From: Fulvivirga imtechensis AK7
GTDB taxonomy: Bacteria; Bacteroidota; Bacteroidia; Cytophagales; Cyclobacteriaceae
Reading direction: 5' to 3'
Length of the DNA stretch: 64,000 bases
Assembly: GCF_000331535.1 (NCBI RefSeq)
Contig: NZ_AMZN01000024.1
Span: 1-64,000 of the forward strand
Made by a program: the position numbers and the translations under genes. Below are positions 9,334 through 18,900 of this stretch, one piece after another. A model generated the notes under the pieces. The model searched no databases, was not told the origin of the DNA, and was given only the letters and a program-made list of their open reading frames with translations. Numbering within the stretch: position 1 is the stretch's first letter; the number at the start of each line of letters is the position of its first letter.

Positions 9334-10581
9334 TTAATTAAAATTAACCTCTCTTACATCTTCCCAGGACACATATACCGGATCACCGCCACTTTTGAAG
9401 ATCAATATGCCTGTATTCTTATCAGATACGTCCTGTCCTTCACCGATTAATACCTTTTGGCCATTCTTTAGCTCCACATCACTGAAATCATAGTTTTTAG
9501 GAGTGATCCTTTTAATGTCGCCAAAAGCAATAATGTATTCTATATCATCGCGTTTGCCTTGTAACACTTCGTAGTTACTTTCTTCATCCAGATCAAATAC
9601 TATCCTGCCCTTGTGTGATTCGCCATTCCTGGTAGTAACTGTACCTTCCAGTTTTTTCTGGTGCTTAAAATCTCCGTAAGATTTCATTTTTCCCGGAGCT
9701 TTATCTTCAAAGGTGACCTTTTTAAATTCTTCCCACGGTATATCAATCCTTCCATACTTATCAGAAGTAACGATAATCCCTCTGTTCTCAGAATTCACGT
9801 CATTGCTTCCTCTGAGTTTCATATCTCTTCCTGATTTCAACACTACACGGCTGGCGTTGTAGCCCTCCCTCTCAATGGATTTGATGTTACCAAACTCTAT
9901 AGAAAGATCTCCGTCAGAAGTATCACCATCCAGTTTGTCGGTGGTTAATCTTTCATCATGGTCCCACTGGACGTATCCGGCAAAAGTGCCTGCGTAGGTT
10001 TCTACAATGCCATATAACGGCTCCCCAAACTTCTTAGTGAGCCTCGGGGTGCTGCTGAACTCAATTTTTTCTATCCTGCCCCAATCAAACGAAATTTCGC
10101 CTATCTCAGCGTCTATAATTTTTACATTGGTGCCGATATCATTGTAGCCTTCGCCTTTAAACTTGAATTTATCACCATTTTGGAGGGTCACCTCTACACT
10201 GCTGCGGCCAGTAGGCTTTATTGATCTGATATTGCCAAACTGACAGACAAACTGGTGGGTATGATCATAACTGTCTGATCGGTAATAATTTATCCTGGAA
10301 CTTACCCAGTGAACAAATCCGTTGTTCCAATGATGGCGCTCCTCCAGTTTCTTCCGTTGCTCCCTGGTGAGGTAGTCCAGGTTGTTGTTCTCCTCTTTGG
10401 CTACATTGAACATGTCTGTCCAGAAAACCTCTTCCTTTCCCCACCGGATGGGGCCTTCAAAAGATTTATCATCGATGGTGGTAATCTTTCCGTAGATGAA
10501 ACCCTCATCTTGCGACATGCCCAAAAAAGCAACCCCGGACATGAGCAGAAAACAGAAAGTAGATTTTAAAATGCTTCTCAT
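9334..10581 (-). CDS. Secreted three-repeat beta protein, paralogue of the 12877 gene
   Basis: A 415-residue protein of unknown function with a signal peptide (MRSILKSTFCFLLMSGVAF...GMSQ). It consists of three divergent repeats of about 110-125 residues. Each opens with a G-x-V/I-T beta strand (YGKITTIDD, YGIVETYAG, EGTVTTRNG), passes a FGNIKSI or FGDIKRI strand, and ends with a W-E/R-x-V/I-x-x-V/I-x-F strand. It is clearly related to the protein at 12877-14124, with shared GEGYNDIGT, LRGSNDV and NRGIIV blocks and the same length of 415 residues. The ATG at 10581 is chosen because the upstream extension is basic and hides the signal peptide. Its job is unknown; the location beside two LytTR systems suggests an envelope or sensing role. 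Confidence 0.8.
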   Translation of the reverse strand: MRSILKSTFCFLLMSGVAFLGMSQDEGFIYGKITTIDDKSFEGPIRWGKEEVFWTDMFNVAKEENNNLDYLTREQRKKLEERHHWNNGFVHWVSSRINYYRSDSYDHTHQFVCQFGNIRSIKPTGRSSVEVTLQNGDKFKFKGEGYNDIGTNVKIIDAEIGEISFDWGRIEKIEFSSTPRLTKKFGEPLYGIVETYAGTFAGYVQWDHDERLTTDKLDGDTSDGDLSIEFGNIKSIEREGYNASRVVLKSGRDMKLRGSNDVNSENRGIIVTSDKYGRIDIPWEEFKKVTFEDKAPGKMKSYGDFKHQKKLEGTVTTRNGESHKGRIVFDLDEESNYEVLQGKRDDIEYIIAFGDIKRITPKNYDFSDVELKNGQKVLIGEGQDVSDKNTGILIFKSGGDPVYVSWEDVREVNFN

Positions 10582-10903
10582 AGTTATTTTGAATTTTGAC
10601 CTTGAAAGTTTACCTGCTCTCAGGCAGATATTTGACCTTTTTTTATACTTCAAATATGTGAGAAACAACACTATTATTAAAGAAGAAGCAGATGAGTCGG
10701 CATATCACCTGTCCGAATCGGGATATGGCTACACCGGAAAAAGTCAGGATCAATCCGTATTTTTTAAAATTGGAAGTTTTTACTGTGAAGAAGCAGGAAG
10801 TTGGTAGAAGCTAGCCAGGGAGAATCTTGGCAAATTAAAATTACCTCCTCCGATTGTCTGAAACATCATAAGTTCGACTAATAAAAGCAGCTTGGTGCGA
10901 AAA
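10582..10903. other. Gene-free spacer of 322 bp
   Basis: No credible gene, RNA or strong hairpin was seen here. The stretch lies between the start of the 9334-10581 gene and the stop of the 10904-11656 regulator, both read leftward, so it should hold the promoter of the former. No exact TAnnTTTG element was found in the first 60 bases upstream of that start. An open frame across 10496-10807 is not supported. Confidence 0.5.
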
Positions 10904-11656
10904 TCACTGATCCAGCCAACTCTTAAACTCCGGGGTTTTATCAGCGCTGATCACTATTTCATCATCGGCCTCCGGTTTAAGGTTGATCTTGATCCTGCCT
11001 TTGAAATGAGGGTGTATCTCTCTAATGGCTTCAAATCGTACAATGTACTTTCTGTTGGCCCGGTAAAAAATTTTAGGATCCAGTTGTTGATCAATTACCT
11101 CAAGCGGTTGATCATAGGCATATTTTTTCTCATCAGTAGTCACCAGGTAGGTGAGCTTATTTTGACTGAAAAAATAAGCTACTTTATCTACGGGTACAGC
11201 CAGTATCTTATGTCCGTTGCGGATCATAAACCGCGATTTATACACTTTCCTGCTCTCCAACATTTGCAAAAGCTGATCATAGGCAACAGGTTGTTCGGTT
11301 TGGGCAACACGTTTGAATTTCCCAATGGCCAACGCCAGTTTTTCCTTCTGCACAGGTTTGAGAAGGTAATCTATGCTATTGATCTCAAAAGCCTTAATAG
11401 CATATTGATCATAAGCCGTGGTAAAGATCACAGGCTTGTTTATCTCTACCTTCTTAAAGATCTCAAAGCTTAGTCCATCCAATAATCTGATGTCACTAAA
11501 TATAAGGTCGGGATGTTCATGGGTAGAAAACCAATCTACAGCTCCTTCCACAGATTTCAGTATACCTGCTATTTCTATCGCCGGATCTACCTCCTTTATA
11601 AGATTTTGAAGCTTTTCCGCTGCTAACGACTCATCTTCCAGTACCAAAATTTTCAT
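10904..11656 (-). CDS. LytTR-family response regulator
   Basis: A 250-residue response regulator, second copy in the region. The receiver domain carries the acidic LEDE, phospho-acceptor Asp55 in IFSDIRLL and the Lys of LLKPV. The LytTR domain covers about residues 145-250 (from SRFMIRNGHKIL through FYRANRKYIV). It lies on the minus strand downstream of the kinase at 11836-12861, but the 179-bp gap between them contains a MITE-like insertion (11690-11821). It presumably receives phosphate from that kinase, and may also exchange with the facing 6266-9201 system, which is inferred. Confidence 0.93.
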   Translation of the reverse strand: MKILVLEDESLAAEKLQNLIKEVDPAIEIAGILKSVEGAVDWFSTHEHPDLIFSDIRLLDGLSFEIFKKVEINKPVIFTTAYDQYAIKAFEINSIDYLLKPVQKEKLALAIGKFKRVAQTEQPVAYDQLLQMLESRKVYKSRFMIRNGHKILAVPVDKVAYFFSQNKLTYLVTTDEKKYAYDQPLEVIDQQLDPKIFYRANRKYIVRFEAIREIHPHFKGRIKINLKPEADDEIVISADKTPEFKSWLDQ

Positions 11657-11682
11657 ATTCCCATGTTTATGCTATTGTAGCG

Positions 11683-11828
11683 CTACTTAGTGTCTGTAAG
11701 AAAACGCCAATGTCTGCATTATGCTTGTCTCAAAAATGCTCTCGTACCTCGGTACGCTCCGCTTTTTGGGACTTCATCCCGCTCTTTAGCAGGAACGTCA
11801 CTCGGAGTTTTCTTACAAGCACTACTTA
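11683..11828 (+). mobile_element. MITE-like element, copy A, with 7-bp target duplication
   Basis: A 132-bp element (11690-11821) flanked by perfect direct repeats CTACTTA (11683-11689 and 11822-11828). It starts GTGTCTGTAAGAAAAC and ends GTTTTCTTACAAGCA; TGTAAGAAAAC at 11695-11705 is the exact reverse complement of 11807-11817. Inside are a CGTACC-TC-GGTACG hairpin and CAAAAATGC/GCTTTTTG arms. No reading frame is present. Copies B (51387-51525) and C (30781-30816) share both ends. This copy separates a kinase stop codon (7 bp away) from its downstream regulator gene in the same operon. Confidence 0.75.
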
Positions 11829-11835
11829 ACCAATC

Positions 11836-12861
11836 TTAAAACTCTTCCATTTCTATAAGCGGAACCTCCACAGTAAAGTGGCTGGCATTTCTCATTATCT
11901 TAATTTCTCTGTCAGTAAAATACCTATACCTCCTCCTGATATTCTCCAGTCCGCTACCTGATTGCTCCTTTGGCTCCTCAGGCCTTTTGTTTAAGCTGTT
12001 ACTTACGATCAAATATTCATCTGAAATAGCAATAGAAACCTCTAGGGATCTTTTTTCACTAATAATATTGTGTTTAATGGCATTTTCTATTAACATCTGT
12101 AATGTTAAAGGTGGAATGACTTTATTTTGAATATCAGCTCCTCCCTCAATCTTAAACAAGATAAGCTCTTCGAACCTTGTTTTCAACAAAGAAATGTAGC
12201 TTTGAATAAAGTTAAGCTCATCACTTAAAGGTATCAGGTCCTCGTCTTTTGATCGTAAAATTGCACGATACACCTCAGCAAAATTATCAAGAAAAGCTTT
12301 TGACTGCTCTTTCCCACGATCAATGAGCGATGACAGGATATTGAGGTTATTAAACAGAAAATGGGGATCAAGATGGTTTTTTAGTGATTCCAGTTGCGCC
12401 CGAATACTTTCCTTTTTGAATTTTTCTACATCAAGCTCCGACTTCTTCCAATGCCGCAGAAACTGAAGGCTAAAATAAATTGAATAAAAAGGTATAAAAA
12501 TGACGAGGCCATAGGCATTCATAACCACGTATTGTTCCGGGGTTGGGGCATTGGCGGTAAATAGTCCTTTAAAAGTGACATAAGCAAGATTGATAATTAC
12601 CAGCGAATAAATAATGCCAATCGCTAACTGCATAAAAAAGCGAAGGTTACCATACTTTAACCATGGTATATGCTTATCAAACTGATGGGTGAGGAATCCG
12701 TTTCCAAGTGCCAGGAGCAGCAGCACCACCAGTATCCATGCGGCGGTGTAATAGAAGGTTGGTTCCAGCTCCAGTTGAACCAGGTAATATGCAATTGCAG
12801 CCACTAATAACACAGCAACTGCAATAATTGAGATCATTTTCCTGTTGAGTATCACATCCAC
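11836..12861 (-). CDS. LytS/YehU-type sensor histidine kinase
   Basis: A 341-residue membrane histidine kinase of the PF06580 type. Four hydrophobic segments fill the first 135 residues, followed by a short linker. The acceptor motif DPHFLFNNLN carries His167, the N-box LIENAIKHN carries Asn260, and the lid reads GSGLENIRRRYRYF. The start is a GTG at 12861, 15 bp after the preceding gene; an ATG at 12837 (MISIIAVA) is an alternative that would still keep the first membrane segment. It forms an operon with the secreted repeat protein upstream and, past the inserted element, the regulator at 10904. Confidence 0.92.
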   Translation of the reverse strand: MDVILNRKMISIIAVAVLLVAAIAYYLVQLELEPTFYYTAAWILVVLLLLALGNGFLTHQFDKHIPWLKYGNLRFFMQLAIGIIYSLVIINLAYVTFKGLFTANAPTPEQYVVMNAYGLVIFIPFYSIYFSLQFLRHWKKSELDVEKFKKESIRAQLESLKNHLDPHFLFNNLNILSSLIDRGKEQSKAFLDNFAEVYRAILRSKDEDLIPLSDELNFIQSYISLLKTRFEELILFKIEGGADIQNKVIPPLTLQMLIENAIKHNIISEKRSLEVSIAISDEYLIVSNSLNKRPEEPKEQSGSGLENIRRRYRYFTDREIKIMRNASHFTVEVPLIEMEEF

Positions 12862-12876
12862 CTATTTGATCATAGG

Positions 12877-14124
12877 TTAATCAAAAGTAATTTCCGTTAT
12901 ATTTTTCCAGGGTATATGCTCGGGGTCCTTTATTCCTTTCTTGAAGATCAGCAGGCCGGCATTTCTATCTGAAATATCACGGCCCCCTCCCAGCAACAGT
13001 GTTTCCCCATTCCTTAAAGTTATCAAAGAATAGCTATAGTTTTTTGGAGTGATTTTTTTAATGTTTCGAAAAGGTATCTCATAGCCAATCTCATCATCAT
13101 TACCTTCCAGTATCTCCAGCTCCCACGCCTCATCAATGTCGTAAATGATCCTGCCTTCGACTGCACCACCCTCGTATCGCTCCACACGGCCATATAATCC
13201 CATAGGTACGCCATAGCTCCCATAGCTTTCTCCACTGTTTTTAGCCTTAGTAAATTCTACTTTGTCAAAAGCCTTCCAGGGAACCGTGATCTTTCCAATG
13301 CCCTCTATCGAAACTATGATACCTCTATTACCCGAATCAACATCATTAGAACCTCTTAAATAGTACTCTCTGCCGGATAGAAGCACCACTTTGCTACCAT
13401 TCTGGTACTTACTGATCTGCTTAATATCGCCAAAGGCAATAGAAACGCTACCATCAGGAGACCTGCCATCCAGCTTATCTCCGCTCAGCCGCTCATCATG
13501 ATCCCACTGAATAAATCCTGTAAATTCGCCCTTACGCACAGTCCTGACAGTGCCATACAATGGCGCTCCCATATTGGCCTTCATTCGCGAGGGCGTGGGC
13601 TTAAACTCTATTTTCCTGATCCTTTTCCAATTAATGGAGATAAGGCCAAGCTCATCATCCATCACGAGCACCTCCGTGCCTATATCATTATACCCCTCAC
13701 CTCCTACCTCCAGGATCACACCATTTTTTAGCTTTAGATTTACACGAGTATCTCCCTTGATCTCCAGCTCTCCGATATCTCCAAACTGGCAGGTAAACTG
13801 ATGGCTGACACCCCCACGCTTATCTTCCCAAATACTGGAAAGACGCCAATCAAAATCTCCCCAGGAACTTTTCTCTGTATTCCCTCCCGAAACTATTGAT
13901 TGATAGTCGTTTTTATACAGCTTCACGGCATTGAACAGGTCATTCCAAAATGCCTCCTCTTTCCCCCACCTGATCTGCCCCTGATATGAGTTGTCTATGG
14001 TGTAAACCTTACCATAGATAAATCCGGCATCTGATTGAGCGCTGCCCTTCGATGAAAGCATCAAACACAACAATAAGCTGAAAATGCCATACCCAAGTTG
14101 CTTACCACTACGCATCAGCCTCAT
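12877..14124 (-). CDS. Secreted three-repeat beta protein, first gene of a LytTR operon
   Basis: A 415-residue exported protein of unknown function and paralogue of the 9334-10581 protein. It has the same three-repeat plan: YGKVYTIDNSYQGQIRWGKEEAFW, then YGTVRTVRKGEFTGFIQW, then YGRVERYEGGAVEGRIIY, each closed by an aromatic-rich strand (WKRIRKIEF, WKAFDKVEF, WKNITEITF). The signal peptide ends near SSKGSAQ. The ATG at 14124 is preferred over a TTG at 14130, and a TATGTTTG promoter element lies 17 bp upstream. It is the first gene of the operon with the kinase at 11836-12861, 15 bp downstream. An envelope protein that informs or is governed by the kinase is an inference. Confidence 0.82.
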   Translation of the reverse strand: MRLMRSGKQLGYGIFSLLLCLMLSSKGSAQSDAGFIYGKVYTIDNSYQGQIRWGKEEAFWNDLFNAVKLYKNDYQSIVSGGNTEKSSWGDFDWRLSSIWEDKRGGVSHQFTCQFGDIGELEIKGDTRVNLKLKNGVILEVGGEGYNDIGTEVLVMDDELGLISINWKRIRKIEFKPTPSRMKANMGAPLYGTVRTVRKGEFTGFIQWDHDERLSGDKLDGRSPDGSVSIAFGDIKQISKYQNGSKVVLLSGREYYLRGSNDVDSGNRGIIVSIEGIGKITVPWKAFDKVEFTKAKNSGESYGSYGVPMGLYGRVERYEGGAVEGRIIYDIDEAWELEILEGNDDEIGYEIPFRNIKKITPKNYSYSLITLRNGETLLLGGGRDISDRNAGLLIFKKGIKDPEHIPWKNITEITFD

Positions 14125-14140
14125 ATCCAAATCTTTAAAT

Positions 14141-14148
14141 CAAACATA
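14141..14148 (-). promoter_or_regulatory. Promoter -7 element for the 12877-14124 operon
   Basis: On the minus strand the bases read TATGTTTG, an exact match to the Bacteroidota -7 consensus TAnnTTTG, 17 bp before the ATG at 14124. A -33 element at the usual 19-22 bp is not obvious, which lowers confidence. Confidence 0.45.
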
Positions 14149-14290
14149 ATAACTTGTTTCACAAATGGATAAAGATCAATTCATTACCCATGTTACAAAG
14201 AAATGGATAAACTTGTAGTGAGAGAAGTAAAGCACGCTCTATCAGGGTATGAGGCAACTGAAAAGGGATATATTGTTACCGAACCCGGTA

Positions 14291-14641
14291 TCAACCACGA
14301 ATTTGTTTAACACGGTACCCTTCGCTTCGAAGTATGTCCGCTACTTTAGCCCGGAAATCTCCCTGGATCAAAATTTCACCATCTTTAGCAGAGCCACCAA
14401 CCCCGCATTTAGACTTAAGCATTTTGCCCAGGTCTTTTAAGTCATCCTGGCTACCTATAAAACCACTGATCAATGTTACCTGCTTGCCACCTCTCGCCTT
14501 TTTATCCAGCTCAACCCTGAGGTTTTGCTCATCAGGCGACAGAGTATCTGCTTCCTCCTCTCCCTGATAGCTATATTCAAAGTCATCATTTGTAGAGTAA
14601 ACGACTCCGTCTCTGTTCTTCCACTTATTCTTTTTTGACAT
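14291..14641 (-). CDS. SUI1/eIF1-like translation factor (YciH family)
   Basis: A 116-residue protein whose C-terminal 75 residues match the SUI1 fold shared with eukaryotic eIF1 and bacterial YciH: ARGGKQVTLISGF, then KDLGKMLKSKCGVGGSAKDG, then GDFRAKVADILRSEGY. The N-terminal 40 residues are acidic and probably disordered. Bacterial members are thought to affect initiation fidelity at the ribosome, but their exact role is unsettled. It lies 12 bp after the PorP/SprF gene on the same strand, probably cotranscribed. Confidence 0.9.
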   Translation of the reverse strand: MSKKNKWKNRDGVVYSTNDDFEYSYQGEEEADTLSPDEQNLRVELDKKARGGKQVTLISGFIGSQDDLKDLGKMLKSKCGVGGSAKDGEILIQGDFRAKVADILRSEGYRVKQIRG

Positions 14642-14653
14642 AAGACTAAAATT

Positions 14654-15700
14654 TTAAAAATCAGGACATGGTATCTGCATGATGTGCTTAGGTGGCTTTC
14701 TCGGGTCTCTGTTGTTCCAGGAGTACGAAATAGAAATTTCATGGGCACCGCCACTACCAGAGCCCAATTTTGAAATAGTATAGTCGTAGCTATACCCAAT
14801 GTTCAGCAGATCTCCCTGTCCCCCTTTTTTGGTAAAACCAATTAATAATACAATCGATTCGTTGTTGTTAAACCCTTCAAGTTTCTTGAACGGAAGGCCC
14901 CGGTACCAGGTCCCGATAATGATTGGCTCCAGTGTCAGGTACAGCCCCATATCCAACTGATCAAACTCCCCTTGCGTTTTATACTGAAAGGTAGGCGTAA
15001 GGCTTCTTTCCTGTGGCCGGGCGTAAAGACCACTACCCATGGTTCCCGGTGAAAACAATAACTTTATGCCTCCGTGAAAAGACAGTTTGGTGGGTAATTC
15101 CTTAGGGTCTGCATCCTCTTCAAAAGCCTGGTTCGGGGTGTTCAAGTGATGAGCGGCCACCCCTACCCATATATTTTTTGTATAAAGTACACCTCCTGCT
15201 GACAGATCGACAAAGTTCTTACTCAGATTACCGAAAGATTCATTCGTGGGGTTGATGATCTCCCCGGTGTTCGGATCAAACTGATCACCAAATGTAAGAT
15301 CGCTAAAATTAACATGCCGGTTGTAAAAGGCAGCCTGAAAACCAGGACGGAAGGTTAACCAATCCGTTATATAAAGCTGGTAAGCATACTGCAGCCCTAC
15401 ACTGGTAGACTTGAGTCCGGCCTGTCCCTCAGTGTCTCTCATAAGCAGCATACCCACACCACTGTTTTTACTTTCAATAAAAGTGTCGAAGAAAGCCGAT
15501 ATGGTCACAAAGTTAGCATCTATCGATGGCCACTGATTCCGGTAGTTCAGTCCTACCCTGGCCTGCTGTGTTGCTCCGGCAAAAGCAGGATTCAAATAAA
15601 GAGGTGCCGCATAAAACTGAGAGAACTGCGGGTCCTGTGCAGTTACCACCTCTGGCATTAGCAGCATCAATAGACAAAATGGAAGTAAAAGTCTGCGCAT
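14654..15700 (-). CDS. PorP/SprF-family outer membrane protein (T9SS)
   Basis: A 348-residue outer-membrane beta-barrel protein of the PorP/SprF family, with a signal peptide (residues 1-21, ending VTAQ). The family start DPQFSQFYAAPLYLNPAFAG and repeated aromatic-ended strands are present (GLNYRNQWPSID, SVGLQYAYQLY, HHLNTPNQAF, ISYSWNN). Such proteins anchor or export type IX substrates with type B C-terminal domains. It is divergent from exactly such a substrate (15914-20332), an arrangement typical of Cytophagales. The SUI1 gene follows it closely. Confidence 0.93.
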   Translation of the reverse strand: MRRLLLPFCLLMLLMPEVVTAQDPQFSQFYAAPLYLNPAFAGATQQARVGLNYRNQWPSIDANFVTISAFFDTFIESKNSGVGMLLMRDTEGQAGLKSTSVGLQYAYQLYITDWLTFRPGFQAAFYNRHVNFSDLTFGDQFDPNTGEIINPTNESFGNLSKNFVDLSAGGVLYTKNIWVGVAAHHLNTPNQAFEEDADPKELPTKLSFHGGIKLLFSPGTMGSGLYARPQERSLTPTFQYKTQGEFDQLDMGLYLTLEPIIIGTWYRGLPFKKLEGFNNNESIVLLIGFTKKGGQGDLLNIGYSYDYTISKLGSGSGGAHEISISYSWNNRDPRKPPKHIMQIPCPDF

Positions 15701-15913
15701 GAGCGTAATCCGTTTTTTGCACTAAGTAGCAAAGTAGGAAATTAAACTAAAATATTTTAACGAATCAAAAATAAAGAAAGTTAGGCTCTTAGCATAACGC
15801 CAGTTTGCTGTTATTTGTATAAATTCGTATTGAATAGTGTAAATATTTTACATGATGTTCATACAATCAGAGCTATCTTTTACAGTTATATAATAAAACT
15901 AACCGTGTAGAAA

Positions 15914-18900
15914 ATGCCACATTTTGACCTTCGCAGAGCTTGTCTTGTTATGTTTTTGTTTGTTGGCAGTATTTTTCAGGTCTACTCGCAAAGTTACTCG
16001 GGAATAAACTGGTATTTCGGAAATAATCAGCGGGGCCTGGTATTTGTACGACCGGGCTTGCAGCCATCAGCCATAAGCACCCCATTTCCTTTAGGTGCAG
16101 GAGGCAGTGCAGTAGCCTCTGATCCTGTTTCAGGAGAAATAATATTTTACACAGACGGCAATACAGTATATGATGCCACTGACCAGGCATTGAGTACAAC
16201 GTTAAACGGCAGCACAGGCCTTAATCAGGGAGTAGTCATCTGCCAAAATCCTGCTAACCCTGACCAGTATTTCATCTTCACTATCGACAGCGGTACCGGT
16301 TTACTCGAACAATCGGTTTTTGACCTTACAGTATACAGTAGCGGTTCAGCGGGGTTCCCGGCACCTGCCCGGGGAGATCTGGTAGGATTGCCTACAAATA
16401 CCAACCTCCCTGCCACTCCAAGGTCGCCGGGAATGATCATTATCCCGAACGATACAAGGGATGGTTTCTACCTTATTTCCCACGAAAGTGGCGCCAGCAC
16501 CAGCTATGATGTCACTACAATTGCTGCTGATGGAACCCTCAGTACTGTATCTTCCGGCAGTATTGGCACCATAGACAATGTAGCCAACTTTTCCTACAAT
16601 GCAGCCACCAGTCAAGTATCGGTATCCCCGGTTAATCCCGGGCAGCCGGTCGAAATTCTGAGTATCGATCCGGCAACAGGAGCTCTTTCCTTTGTGACAG
16701 ATATCCCTGGAACAGAGTTGAGCAGCCTCGCAAATGAAAATATTTATGACACCGAATGGTCTAACAACGGAGATTTCCTGTACATATCCGGCAACTTTGG
16801 AGATGCACAGGATTCTGTGGTCCAGGCAGATATGACGCAGGTGCCGCCCACATTGACCTATCTACAAACCAGGAATGTAGTAAGAAGCTATGGCCTGCAA
16901 ATGGCCCCCGACAGTACTATATATCATTTGTATGAAAATGTTGCAGGAGAATTCAGGCTGGGAAGGATCAACGACCCTGATTCGGTAGCCTCACAAGTAC
17001 TTTATGATCCGGCTCCACTCGGTATTCAAAACTATGCAGGAAGGCAATTTCCAGCATTCCTCCCCAGGATCAATCAAAACCTAACTGTTGACTTTACCCA
17101 TTCAGGAGAGTGCCAAAATGCCCCTACCCTGTTTTACCCGGATATCCAGCCTGGTGCAGACAGTGTAAGGTGGGATTTCGGAGATGGGAATTCTTCCAAT
17201 CAATTGGCACCAATATATACTTATGCAGAAGCCAACACCTTTGATGTCAGGCTTACCGCTTTTCTAAATGGTGATTCAGCTTTCGTGGTGCATCCTGTGA
17301 CGATCACACAGTTTGAGCTGCAGATCTCTGTACAGTCCGATACCACTTTCTGTAGAGAAGATTTTCCACCTCCTTACGGAAGCACAGGTACTGCAAGTGT
17401 AGTTGCTCAGATCTCTGGCAACGCTACAAGTGTGGTTTGGTCGAATGGCCAAACAGGAAACACTTTAAGACCGGATTCTTCCGGTTACTATTATGTAATT
17501 GCAACTGATGCCTCAGGATGCTCCGCCTATGCGGGGGTAACTGTAAATACTTATGGTTTACAGGAGCAAAGAGCAAATGTGTGGTATTTTGGTAATAATG
17601 CAGGAATAGATTTCAACCCACTGGCCCAAGGTGGGTCTCCGGTAAATATCCCCCTGGGTGACCCTGATATATACAATGGCGGCAATCAAATGCAGGCTCC
17701 CGAGGGATGCGCTATTTATTGCGACCGCAATGGACAGCCTTTGTTTTATTCAGATGGTGTGGACGTTTATGACCGGGAAGGCAACCAACTTACAGGTACC
17801 GATCCGGCAGATAAAATAGGTGGTGATCAAACTGCCACCCAATCAGTGATGATCGTACCTTTCCCAAATGATGAAACATTGTTTTACATTTTCACAACAG
17901 AGGAAGTGTATGGCACCGGCACCTATGACCTCAAATATGCTGTTTTCGATCTTAAGGATGAATCAAGTGGCACAAAAGGTGCGTTGGTGAGAACAGCGGC
18001 AGGCAATCTCTCCACCACCCTTTGCTCGGGAGTAACCGAAAGAATAACAGGAAATAATAACTGGGTAATTGTACATGAGTATGGCAACAACAATTTCAAG
18101 GCATTTCCTTTATTTACCACCGGAATAGGAGCTCCGGTGATATCTAATGTTGGTTCAGTACACGATTCCGACAGAGAAAGCGAAGGTTATATGAAACTCG
18201 GACCAAATAGCATGTTGGCAGTAGCATATTCCGTATCAGACAGCGAAAATTTTGTAGAGCTTTTCGACTTTGTGGATAGTACCGGAGCAGTGAATCTTAT
18301 AACACAATTGAATTTCAATGATCCTACTCCAAATACTATTCCGAATGGCCCCACTCCTCCCTCCAATGTTCAGGGCCAGGTCTATGGTGTGGAATTTAGC
18401 CCGGATGGCCGAAATCTGTTTTCCACTTTTCAAAGCGCCTCGGAAAGTCATATTTATTGGTGGAGGGTGGATACTACCACCACTACAGCAACCACAACTA
18501 CGCCTGAGTTTATAAGAAATTCTACCAGGTATGTAGGCGCTGATCAGGACCTTCTGGGTGCGCTTCAAACCGGGCCAGACGGACAAATTTACATAGCCCA
18601 AAATGGTATACAAGCTTTAGCTACAATCAGCAACCCTAATGTGGATACCACGGGCACTCCGGATATTACCGGAAGCTTCGGTTTAGCGCCGGGAACCACC
18701 AGCAGGTTGGGGCTGCCCAATTTTATACAAAACATTGGTAGTCCATTACAAGGCGCCAGTTTACAAGTAACCAATGGTTGCGAGGGAGAATCTCTGACAT
18801 TCCAAATAATAAATGCTCAGAATCTTGAAGATTATTATTTGAATATATTTAGTGAAAATGATCTGGTAAATCCGGTAAGAGGTCCTATTCATCTTACTCA

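Noticed and set aside
10496-10807. Open frame of 103 residues on the plus strand
   Set aside because: It overlaps the start of a well-supported minus-strand gene and shows no recognisable features.
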